The notes under the pieces: model-generated
What the model saw: only the letters and a program-made list of their open reading frames with translations
The model's database searches: none
Told to the model about the DNA's origin: nothing
Shown: in pieces, positions 42,672 through 50,132 of the stretch
How positions within the stretch are numbered: position 1 is the stretch's first letter
Layout: the number at the start of each line of letters is the position of its first letter
Made by a program: the position numbers and the translations under genes
Assembly: GCF_900184935.1 (NCBI RefSeq)
Contig: NZ_FXYE01000002.1
Coordinates: 558,001-622,000, forward strand
Reading direction: 5' to 3'
Origin: Actibacterium lipolyticum
GTDB taxonomy: Bacteria > Pseudomonadota > Alphaproteobacteria > Rhodobacterales > Rhodobacteraceae
DNA length: 64,000 bases

Positions 42672-43688
42672 TCAGAAGTGATCGGGTTCGCTATCGCTTC
42701 CTTTCAGAACCGACGAGCGCAGTCGATTGATCAATTCGAAAGATTTGCCCAACTGCTCTACGCGGGCCGCGAGACGACGTGCGCCTATGCGCTGGTCAAC
42801 CGCCTCACTGTAGTGCTGCTGGGCGCGCTTGATTTCTTCGGCAAGCCAGTCTCGATATTCCGCCAAGAGCGCGGGAAATTGTTGGTCGTCGGCAATGTGA
42901 TCGAGGACGAGCTGAAGCCTCGCAGGGTCTTCGGCGGCGAACCGGAGCTCAATCGCCCCAACCTTGGCACCCGCTGCAATGAAGTTTGTGACATCCTCTT
43001 TGCTTCCTTCATCCAACGCCGCCGCAAGCGGCGTCACTTCGTGCAAGGTTCGGGCATGGATATCGGCACCAGCCGAAATCAGCATTTTCAGGATCGAAAG
43101 CCGCGCGCGGCCCTTGCGATTCATGCGTGCCATCGCGTGCAGAACCGTCTCTCCCAGTCGCGTGCTCAGATCTGTCCTCGCGCCGGCATCAAGCATCAAC
43201 TGTACACGCTCTATCGGCCTTGAGCGTGCACTTATGGCCCAGACAAGTGGGAACGGCGAAACTTCCCCAAATCCTGAGCCGTATGTTTTATCAAGTGGAA
43301 CAGACGGAAGAAGCGCGCAGAACTCTGCGAAGTCCGTTGCCGTTGCGAGAGCCTCTGCCGCATCCGTCAAACCGCTATATTTCATCGCGCGTTTGCTTTT
43401 TTCAGAGAGCCGTTTCATCTCCGCCTTTTGCCGTTCGGCTTCGGCTCGGTCACCGTCCGCACATGCCCGATCGAATGCTCGGCATGCGGCCATGAACTCC
43501 GGGAAGACGCTGATCTGTTCGGCGAAACGTCGTTGGTCTTCCGGCATGAGATTGGCTGCGTGTTTACCCAGCGTCGAAACGAGATCGTCAGCGAGGCGGG
43601 CATCTTCCTTCTTGCTTTCAATGCCGTCGAGAACCTGTTTCGCCAAAGCGACGCTCAAATTCTGGGCGGCTGAAAGTTCGTTGGACAT
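42672..43688 (-). CDS. Ankyrin-repeat protein
   Basis: 338 aa. The N-terminal part (about 1-120) is helical and charged. Residues about 150-250 have ankyrin-like repeats: PIERVQLMLDAGARTDLSTRLGETVLHAMAR, LSILKMLISAGADIHARTLHEVTPLAAAL, and DVTNFIAAGAKVG. No signal or membrane segment. Ankyrin repeats bind other proteins; no partner is obvious. Lies alone in a variable region. Confidence 0.75.
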   Translation of the reverse strand: MSNELSAAQNLSVALAKQVLDGIESKKEDARLADDLVSTLGKHAANLMPEDQRRFAEQISVFPEFMAACRAFDRACADGDRAEAERQKAEMKRLSEKSKRAMKYSGLTDAAEALATATDFAEFCALLPSVPLDKTYGSGFGEVSPFPLVWAISARSRPIERVQLMLDAGARTDLSTRLGETVLHAMARMNRKGRARLSILKMLISAGADIHARTLHEVTPLAAALDEGSKEDVTNFIAAGAKVGAIELRFAAEDPARLQLVLDHIADDQQFPALLAEYRDWLAEEIKRAQQHYSEAVDQRIGARRLAARVEQLGKSFELINRLRSSVLKGSDSEPDHF

Positions 43689-44478
43689 TTGTGCTGCTCG
43701 TTCTTGCCGTTACTTGAGGCAATGGAGCCAATATCCATTGAATGTGACACTTTTGAGGAAATTTGCGGGACTGTAAGTCTTTTCACCCCCGGCGATTTGG
43801 CTGCCGTGAGGAAGGCGAAGTGTCGGCCGCAATGCTGTGCCTATGTCCATCCCCTCCTTCCGAAAGGAGACATTGGATAGTCCGATACCAAGGCCGGCAA
43901 AGTCCCGCATTCCGGTTATCGGCGCGCACTGCAGTCAATCTCGGCTTCTGGAGTAGTTCACGTCGACGCTTTTTTTTTGCAGCGAATGACGGGTTCGAGC
44001 CCAAGTTTCAAATGCTGAATAGTGCAGCGCACCAATGTCCGCTCTTTAGGTGCGGCCAAAAAAATGAAAAATTCAAACGCAGTTGTGCCAAGGGCTTGTA
44101 ACACAAGCCCTTTCAAAGACTTTGTGATCGTTCTGTAAGTGACAGGAACAACCTTTTTGATGAGCTTACTTTGGACAGGTTAGGTCAACTCGGATGTGTA
44201 GCACCAAATTGGTTAGTGAACCTTCCGGCACCGCAGCATCTCCTGTACACATTCAAGCACAAAGTAATAACTTACAAACACTAGGCTTATGACTCCTTAA
44301 CCTTCAAAAGCCTTCAATCACACACGATAATAAAATATCACAGCTTTGGTAATGGACCTTTCAGACTAACCAATCAGGTGGCCCTGTGCGATTTGAGCCA
44401 GCCATTGCATGATCGATCTTATGAGATAAACGTGAAGGGCTTTGGCAGTGCAAGACCACACCAGAGAGGCTCAGGCAG
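43689..44478. other. 790-bp gap without a recognised gene
   Basis: No open frame with ribosome site or recognisable residues. It contains a 10-bp hairpin AAGGGCTTGT / ACAAGCCCTT (44090-44099 / 44103-44112) followed by TTTC, which could terminate a plus-strand transcript, but no gene leads to it. Several A-runs and the intergenic repeat-like block near 43986 are present. Confidence 0.5.
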
Positions 44479-45150
44479 ATGAGTAGGAAAACGATCTATC
44501 TTCACATGGGGCTGCACAAGACCGGAACCACGAGTATCCAAAATTGGCTTCTCTCCAACTCCGATGCCCTCCTAAAGACCGACTTGGCGTTTTACCAAGG
44601 TCGATACATCCCGTCGAACCACATCGAATTTGCGTTGTCATCGCTTCGTGATGAATTGGATGCCCCAATAAAGCGGCGGGTCGATTTGGATCGCGAGCGG
44701 CTATTCGAAGAAACCAAAGCCCAGCTGGAATTGTTTCTCTCAAAAACACGTGCGTCTCGCCTGATTATTTCGAATGAAACGATATCATTCATTCGCGACA
44801 AGACAGAAATGAAGCGCCTGCGATCTATATTTCCGCCAAACGCTGCAATTGTCCCAATTATTTTCTTGCGTTCAAAAGAAGAATGGTTGGCCTCATTCAA
44901 GCAGCAGATGTTCAAAATGGGCCTGAAGGAAAGCACTGATCCGAAGTCTTGCACGTATTTTGGATCGGACACCTGGCTCTTGCAGCACGAGACACTGGTT
45001 GATCTGGTCCGACGCACCTTTGGTGAGGTAAAGACCGTGCAATATGATGGGGCGTCTTTACGCCAACTCTTTTCTACGATTGGCGCGGATATTGATGTTG
45101 AAGAGCCAATGTTGAACGTAACCAGAAAGACAAAGACTCTTAGAGATTAA
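44479..45150 (+). CDS. Sulfotransferase-like P-loop protein
   Basis: 223 aa starting MSRKTIYLHMGLHKTGTTSI. The HKTGTTS loop at residues 13-19 is the 5'-phosphosulfate-binding loop of sulfotransferases (PAPS users), and RASRLIISNETISF and PIIFLRSKEEWLASF match the conserved core and 3'-phosphate-binding Arg/Ser region. It probably adds sulfate to a surface glycan or small molecule. It stands alone in a variable stretch; the acceptor is unknown and no PAPS-synthesis gene is near. Confidence 0.78.
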   Translation: MSRKTIYLHMGLHKTGTTSIQNWLLSNSDALLKTDLAFYQGRYIPSNHIEFALSSLRDELDAPIKRRVDLDRERLFEETKAQLELFLSKTRASRLIISNETISFIRDKTEMKRLRSIFPPNAAIVPIIFLRSKEEWLASFKQQMFKMGLKESTDPKSCTYFGSDTWLLQHETLVDLVRRTFGEVKTVQYDGASLRQLFSTIGADIDVEEPMLNVTRKTKTLRD

Positions 45151-45497
45151 TGCGTCCAGAGACTCGCGTTTTCGCGGATCGATCTCGCCCCAACGTTACT
45201 CTCAAGACCTCAAACATCTGGCCATTTCTACTGATCTTGAGACATTCGACAAAGATAGGACGTGACCGTTGCAGCTTTTGTAGCAAGAGCACCCCGGATT
45301 ACGCCGCAGAGATCGAACTCATACTTTTCTACGATTGACAAAAAACGACCGTTTGCGGCCAGCCAGTTTGCCAGGAATGGCCTAGGGAGGAAATCATCCG
45401 AGGTTTACCAGACAAGCTGAAAACGGCGCGGGCATTCCCGAAGGCCAGTAGGCACTACAACAAAGGCGAATGGGACGAAGCGCTTGATTGCCTGAAT
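45151..45497. other. Gap before TPR-like ORF; coding-like without a start
   Basis: No gene with a normal start. From 45339 to 45497 the plus frame shared with the next ORF stays open and reads sensibly (for example ASRHYNKGEWDEALDCLN), so it is probably the 5' part of that gene with an unusual or lost start. Confidence 0.45.
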
Positions 45498-45770
45498 GTG
45501 AAAGCAGCGGATGAGGAGTACGAGCTTAAGTTCGTGCTCCTCCCCGCGAATATCCTGCACCGTGCAAAACGGCTGCCCGAGGCAATCAGTTGTTACGCGG
45601 AGTTCAAGCGGCAGGCCGCAGGGTGGACTTGTATGAGCGCGGCAGACAATGAATACCTCATTGCTTTTGCCGATTACTTCGAAGATCAGGCCATGGACGC
45701 ATACTTTGATGGGCATGTCCGATCGGTTCAGGCATCCACCCACGTGCAGCTTGCGAGGCAGGCATCCTAA
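45498..45770 (+). CDS. Short TPR-like protein, start unclear
   Basis: 90 codons from GTG 45498 to TAA 45770. Read with its upstream in-frame part it gives HYNKGEWDEALDCLN ... LPANILHRAKRLPEAISCYAEF, a helix-turn-helix rhythm like tetratricopeptide repeats. GGGAGGAAA (45385-45393) lies before an ATC-ATC pair but no ATG/GTG/TTG. It could be a gene with a nonstandard start, a truncated gene, or a fragment. No function inferred. Confidence 0.35.
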   Translation: MKAADEEYELKFVLLPANILHRAKRLPEAISCYAEFKRQAAGWTCMSAADNEYLIAFADYFEDQAMDAYFDGHVRSVQASTHVQLARQAS

Positions 45771-45866
45771 GTGACAAAGGCGGAATTCGTTCCAGTCGGC
45801 TAGGCGATTATTCCCCAAAAGCACGATCTGCTGTCTGATTGGTGCCGCCGATAAAGTGGCTTTGCC

Positions 45867-46118
45867 ATGCTATTTGGGCGGCCAGTATCAGCCAGAACAC
45901 AATGGTTGAAGGGTGAATGGCAAAGCTATCCGCCAGAGATCATAGGGGACCGAGACATCGCGTACGACCATTTCGGAGAGCCGCGCGAAATATCGGTGTC
46001 GCAGGGATCCGTTGTTAAACTGGCCAAAAGACAAACCCGACAAAAATACTCTTTTAATTTACGACGCGACCCGTCAAAACCTTGGCAACCAATAGCCAAC
46101 ATTGTCTGGTCAACATGA
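45867..46118 (+). CDS. Possible small protein coupled to the alpha-hydroxy-acid oxidase gene
   Basis: 83 codons, MLFGRPVSARTQWLKGEW.... Its TGA overlaps the next ATG by 4 bases (ATGA, 46115-46118), which looks like operon coupling. The residues are not convincing and no family is recognised, so it may be chance. Confidence 0.25.
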   Translation: MLFGRPVSARTQWLKGEWQSYPPEIIGDRDIAYDHFGEPREISVSQGSVVKLAKRQTRQKYSFNLRRDPSKPWQPIANIVWST

Positions 46119-47203
46119 GCGAACTTCCCGGAACCCTTGCAGAATATGCACAACGTGCATCGGAAGTTTTGTCGCCGGACACTGCGGCATACTTCTTAGG
46201 TGGCGCGGGAGCGGAAGTGACGTTGGCGCAGAACCGCTGCGATCTGGACAGGGTCAGCATTCTCCCCCAACACCTTCGCGATTTGCGCGGCGGCACGACC
46301 AGTCTTGACCTTATAGGGCAACGAATGGCGCATCCGATCATCGCGGCGCCGATGGCGTTTCAAACGCTTCTGCATCCCGATGGTGAATGTGCGACCGCCG
46401 CCGCCGTGACCGCACAGCAAGGGCACATGGCCCTAAGCGCGCAAGCGTCGCAGCCCATGGCGGATGTCATCGCGTCGGGCCCCGGATGCGTCTGGTTTCA
46501 GATGTATTGGCATGGCAACCGCGAAACGACCTTGGCGCTGGCACACCGGGCGGCGGCCGCGGGGTTCAAGGCGCTCATCTTAACTGTCGATGCCCCGGTA
46601 AACGGCGTGCGCGACGGCGAAATCGCGGCGGGGTTCTCTCCGCCCGAAGGTTTGGGCGCTGTGAACTTAAATGGGTTACCCCACCCCCAATTCGCCCCAT
46701 TGCACGAGGGCGAGTCTGCGATCTTTGACCGGATCGCCCATGTATTGCCACGTTGGGACGATGTGGCTTGGTTATGCGACCAGTCGCCTTTGCCGATCAT
46801 ATTGAAGGGTATTCTGACCCCATCGGATGCCTTGCGCGGGGTTGAGGCGGGCGCGGCCGGGATCATCGTGTCAAACCATGGCGGACGGGTTCTGGACGGC
46901 GCGGTGTCGTCCATTGCGGCGTTGCCGGGTGTCGTAGCGGCAGTTGATGGTGCCGTGCCTGTGCTGATGGATGGCGGCATTCGTCGCGGCGTCGATGTGT
47001 TTCGCGCGCTGGCGTTGGGCGCGCAGGCGGTTCTTGTCGGTCGGCCAATCGCCCACGGCCTGGCGGTGGGCGGCGCGCATGGGGTCAGTCATGTTCTGCG
47101 CCTGTTGCGGGACGAGCTGGAAATCACGATGGCTCTGGCCGGGTGTGCGACCTTGGCCGACATCACAGCCGACCGCGTGACCCACCCGTTCGGCGCGGCC
47201 TAG
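46115..47203 (+). CDS. FMN-dependent alpha-hydroxy-acid oxidising enzyme
   Basis: 362 aa starting MSELPGTLAEYAQRASE at ATG 46115. TIM-barrel FMN enzyme: API/PMAFQTLLHPDGE N-terminal strand, ILKGILTPSDA with Lys231, active His255 in IVSNHGGRVLD with Arg258, and LMDGGIRRGVDVF / VLVGRPIAHGLAVGG for FMN phosphate. The family covers L-lactate dehydrogenase (LldD), glycolate oxidase, mandelate dehydrogenase and lactate oxidase. No membrane segment is visible. The substrate is open. It ends tail to tail with tonB, overlapping by 4 bp. Confidence 0.9.
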   Translation: MSELPGTLAEYAQRASEVLSPDTAAYFLGGAGAEVTLAQNRCDLDRVSILPQHLRDLRGGTTSLDLIGQRMAHPIIAAPMAFQTLLHPDGECATAAAVTAQQGHMALSAQASQPMADVIASGPGCVWFQMYWHGNRETTLALAHRAAAAGFKALILTVDAPVNGVRDGEIAAGFSPPEGLGAVNLNGLPHPQFAPLHEGESAIFDRIAHVLPRWDDVAWLCDQSPLPIILKGILTPSDALRGVEAGAAGIIVSNHGGRVLDGAVSSIAALPGVVAAVDGAVPVLMDGGIRRGVDVFRALALGAQAVLVGRPIAHGLAVGGAHGVSHVLRLLRDELEITMALAGCATLADITADRVTHPFGAA

Positions 47204-48057
47204 CCCTTCTTTCGGATGCTGTAGTTCAGCGGAATCATCAACGTAAAGCTTTCGCCCGAAAGGTGGTTGGGCGGCGTCGGCAGCTTTTCCAACGCGTCAA
47301 AAACGTCAAGCGCGGCTTGGTCCAGCACCGACGACCCGGACGAGGTTTCAACCTCGCGCGCGATGACATTGCCATAGCGGTCGATGGTGAACTTCACGCG
47401 AACTTCGCCCTGCACACCCTTTTTGCGGGCGGATTTGGGATAGGTCTTGGCTTTGGCGATGCGCAGCACGACGCTCTTTTGCCATTCGGTGATTTCTTCC
47501 AGCTGATCGGCGGTCAGGCCTTCGCTGCTGGCTTGTGCCTTTTCGGCCTCGTCTTCGGAATCGACGCCAGACACAGACGCCTGCGAGGCATCCGCGGCAA
47601 CGGCCCCTAAGGATGACGCTTCGTTGACCTGTTCTTCCTGATACTCCGCAGCCGTTTCGTGGGCCTTATCGTCAACCTCTTCTGCCGGTTCGGGGCTGGC
47701 GATGCCGAATTTCAGCTCGTCATCCTGCACATCATAGGGGGTCTGGTTCAGGATCGGCTCTTCCGCCGCCTTTGAGGGGTCCACGACCTCGGGGCTTTCG
47801 GTGACGGTTGGGGCCTCTTCAGCCTCGGCGACTTCTTGACTGTCTTCGCCGGCCTGCGATGGGGCCGCGATGATATCGGACAGATCAAACATGATCGCAC
47901 CTTCGATGCCCGTGTCTTTGCGCGTTACCTCTGGTTCGGGGGCTGCTGCACGTTGCAGAAGGGTGACCGGCAGCATCACGTGTGCGCCGGCACTTACCCC
48001 AACGGCCAGCACGGCAACGGGCCACAGCCCGCCCCCGGCGCGATAAGTCAGGCTCAT
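47200..48057 (-). CDS. tonB: TonB energy transducer
   Basis: 285 aa. N-terminal signal-anchor (GGGLWPVAVLAVGVSAGAHVMLPVTLL), a long acidic periplasmic spacer rich in Glu, Ala and Pro (about 60-190), and a C-terminal TonB domain: AKTYPKSARKKGVQGEVRVKFTIDRYGNV and a final PLNYSI. It spans the periplasm to energise the outer-membrane receptor. Its start overlaps the exbD stop by ATGA. Last gene of the iron operon. Confidence 0.93.
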   Translation of the reverse strand: MSLTYRAGGGLWPVAVLAVGVSAGAHVMLPVTLLQRAAAPEPEVTRKDTGIEGAIMFDLSDIIAAPSQAGEDSQEVAEAEEAPTVTESPEVVDPSKAAEEPILNQTPYDVQDDELKFGIASPEPAEEVDDKAHETAAEYQEEQVNEASSLGAVAADASQASVSGVDSEDEAEKAQASSEGLTADQLEEITEWQKSVVLRIAKAKTYPKSARKKGVQGEVRVKFTIDRYGNVIAREVETSSGSSVLDQAALDVFDALEKLPTPPNHLSGESFTLMIPLNYSIRKKG

Positions 48058-48515
48058 TCTGTGGCCTCAGGCGCGATGGCCGGATCGGCCGGGGCGGCAG
48101 CCTCGTCAAGGCCGACAAGACCGACCTTCAGATAACCGTCAGACCGCAGGATGTTCATTACAGCAATCAGATCGCCATAAGGCACAGATTTGTCGGCGCG
48201 GATATAAAGCCGTTCTTCGCGGTTCAGCCGGGTCGCGACGCCCACCTCCATCAACAGTGCGTCCATCGTGGTTTCAGCCTCGCCCACAGACAGGCTTAGA
48301 TCTTCGGCCAGCGTGATGAAGACAGGTTCCGATGGGCGCTGTGGGGCATCCGCCACCGCGACAGGAAGTTCCACCGGAATATCAACCGTCGACAATGGAG
48401 CGGCGACCATAAAGATGATCAGCAGCACCAACATAACATCGATGAACGGGGTGATATTGATCTCGGCGTTTTCAACCAGATCATCGCCGTCGTCCGTTCC
48501 TAACCGTGCGCCCAT
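48054..48515 (-). CDS. exbD: ExbD biopolymer transport protein
   Basis: 153 aa from ATG 48515 (MGARLGTDDGDD). Single transmembrane helix ITPFIDVMLVLLIIFMVAAPL with the proton-relay Asp in FIDVM, then a periplasmic domain ending LKVGLVGLDEAAAP. With ExbB it powers TonB by the proton gradient. Starts 4 bp after exbB stops. Confidence 0.94.
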   Translation of the reverse strand: MGARLGTDDGDDLVENAEINITPFIDVMLVLLIIFMVAAPLSTVDIPVELPVAVADAPQRPSEPVFITLAEDLSLSVGEAETTMDALLMEVGVATRLNREERLYIRADKSVPYGDLIAVMNILRSDGYLKVGLVGLDEAAAPADPAIAPEATE

Positions 48516-48519
48516 CGGT

Positions 48520-49383
48520 TTACTCCGCCGCCTGTTGCAGTGGGATATCCACGCGAACGGGCAAGTCAGCGCCCTTTGCAACCGCCGCTAGGTCCAGATC
48601 GCGGGACAAGGTGCGTTGTACCAGTGCCGCAGCGTCGGCCAGCATTACGCGATAGCCGCCGATCCCACGCACAAGCAGGTTGTAGAAGATCACCGCCGGA
48701 ATGGCCGCAACAAGGCCGATGGCTGTGGCCAGCAACGCCTCGGCAATGCCCGGCGCAACAACGGCAAGGTTGGTCGTGTTGGTTTCCGCTATCGAGATGA
48801 AGCTGTTCATGATGCCCCAAACGGTACCGAACAGGCCGATGAACGGCGCGGTGGACCCGGTGATCGCCAGAACCGGCGTGCCAACGCCCATTCCGCGCGC
48901 GGCGCCTGCTTCGATACGGGACAGCGCGCTTTCGGTGCGTTCCTTGATACCCGCAGCCCCTGCATCACCCGAACGGTCGCGTTCAGCCACAGCCGCACGT
49001 ACCATCGCGCCAACGACCCCGCGACGTTTGGCGAAGGTTGCCTCGGCCGCAGGCAGTGAACCGGCGCGATCAAGCCTGTTGAAGTTGCCCTTCAGCCGCT
49101 GTTTGGCCGCGTTTAGCGTCAGAAGTTTAGAGATGAAGATCGCCCAAACCAGAACCGACGCAACCGCAAGCGAGATCATCACCGCCTTAACCACAACGTC
49201 AGCGGCCAGATACATCCCGATGGGCGACATGTGATCGTGCCCCGCCTCGGCCAGCCATTCGCCAACCGTGGCCCGGCCCGTGTCGATCAGCCCGGTCGCC
49301 TGCCCCGACAGGCCGCTTTCCTGCGCGAAGACCGGGGCCGCCAGCAAAATCATAAGAACTGTTGAAAAAGTACGTTTCATCAT
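48520..49383 (-). CDS. exbB: ExbB biopolymer transport protein
   Basis: 287 aa with an N-terminal signal peptide ([21 protein letters not shown]), as in longer ExbB forms, then three transmembrane segments ([60 protein letters not shown]). The MotA/TolQ/ExbB motif is in [13 protein letters not shown] 49383 overlaps the upstream TGA (ATGA), which decides the start over the next Met (49380). Confidence 0.93.
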   Translation of the reverse strand: MMKRTFSTVLMILLAAPVFAQESGLSGQATGLIDTGRATVGEWLAEAGHDHMSPIGMYLAADVVVKAVMISLAVASVLVWAIFISKLLTLNAAKQRLKGNFNRLDRAGSLPAAEATFAKRRGVVGAMVRAAVAERDRSGDAGAAGIKERTESALSRIEAGAARGMGVGTPVLAITGSTAPFIGLFGTVWGIMNSFISIAETNTTNLAVVAPGIAEALLATAIGLVAAIPAVIFYNLLVRGIGGYRVMLADAAALVQRTLSRDLDLAAVAKGADLPVRVDIPLQQAAE

Positions 49384-50063
49384 AAGTCTGTCCATTGGCG
49401 GATCATGTTGTGATAGATGCCGGTAAGCCTGACGACCTCGTCATCGTCGGTGCCCATTTTCATTGCCAGCGACTGAATGGTCTGATCGAAATCGAACAGG
49501 ATCGTCCGCTGTTCGTTCGACCGCACCATGCTTTGCAGCCAAAAGAACGAAGAGACCCGCGCGCCCCGTGTCACCGGCACCACCTGATGCAACGATGTCG
49601 ACGGGTACAGAACCATGTCCCCCGCAGGCAATTTCACCTCTTGGGTGCCATAATGATCTTCGACGATCAGCTCGCCCCCGTCGTATTCATCGGGTTCCGA
49701 AAAGAAGACCGTCATCGAAAGGTCGGTGCGCAGTTGGTCACCGTTAAAGGGGTTGCTGCGGATGGCGTTATCCACGTGAACGCCGAATGTTTCGCCTGCC
49801 TCGTACCGATTGAACATTGGGGGCAGAATTCGCAACGGCAACGCGGCTGACAAAAACAGCGGGTTCTGGCCCAGCCGTTGTAAGATCAGCTGACCCAATT
49901 CGCGCGCTGTTTCGCTTGTCTGCGAAAGCTGTCGGTTGCTTTTTACTTGGCTTGATTGTGCGCCTGCCGTCTTTTTACCGTCTTCCCATTCCGCCGCATC
50001 AAGCCGCGCGCGGATGGCCCTGACTTCGTCTTTGTCGAATACTTCGGGAATGGTGATCAGCAT
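49380..50063 (-). CDS. PiuC-like Fe(II)/2-oxoglutarate hydroxylase
   Basis: 227 aa starting [15 protein letters not shown] at ATG 50063. Prolyl-4-hydroxylase-like jelly roll with the 2-His-1-Asp set His96, Asp98 ([10 protein letters not shown]) and His159 ([14 protein letters not shown]), and an Arg at about 169 to bind 2-oxoglutarate. PKHD-type PiuC proteins are known from iron-uptake operons, where they sit next to a TonB receptor and may modify the siderophore or receptor. It directly follows the receptor gene and overlaps exbB by ATGA. Confidence 0.9.
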   Translation of the reverse strand: MLITIPEVFDKDEVRAIRARLDAAEWEDGKKTAGAQSSQVKSNRQLSQTSETARELGQLILQRLGQNPLFLSAALPLRILPPMFNRYEAGETFGVHVDNAIRSNPFNGDQLRTDLSMTVFFSEPDEYDGGELIVEDHYGTQEVKLPAGDMVLYPSTSLHQVVPVTRGARVSSFFWLQSMVRSNEQRTILFDFDQTIQSLAMKMGTDDDEVVRLTGIYHNMIRQWTDL

Positions 50064-50086
50064 CTCACGCTCCTTGTTAAAACACT

Positions 50087-50116
50087 GGTTGGGGCGGGCC
50101 GAAACCCGCCCCAACC
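50087..50116 (-). terminator. Perfect 12-bp hairpin after the TonB receptor gene
   Basis: GGTTGGGGCGGG (50087-50098) pairs with CCCGCCCCAACC (50105-50116), loop CCGAAA. On the minus strand a short TGTTTTAAC follows. It lies between the receptor stop (50133) and the PiuC-like start (50063), so it may be a partial terminator that keeps receptor mRNA above that of the downstream genes. Confidence 0.65.
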
Positions 50117-50132
50117 GAGGGAAAAGGCTGTC

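Noticed and set aside
45150-45338. 62-codon frame after the sulfotransferase-like gene
   Set aside because: Starts on the sulfotransferase stop but has no recognisable residues and no good ribosome site; likely chance.
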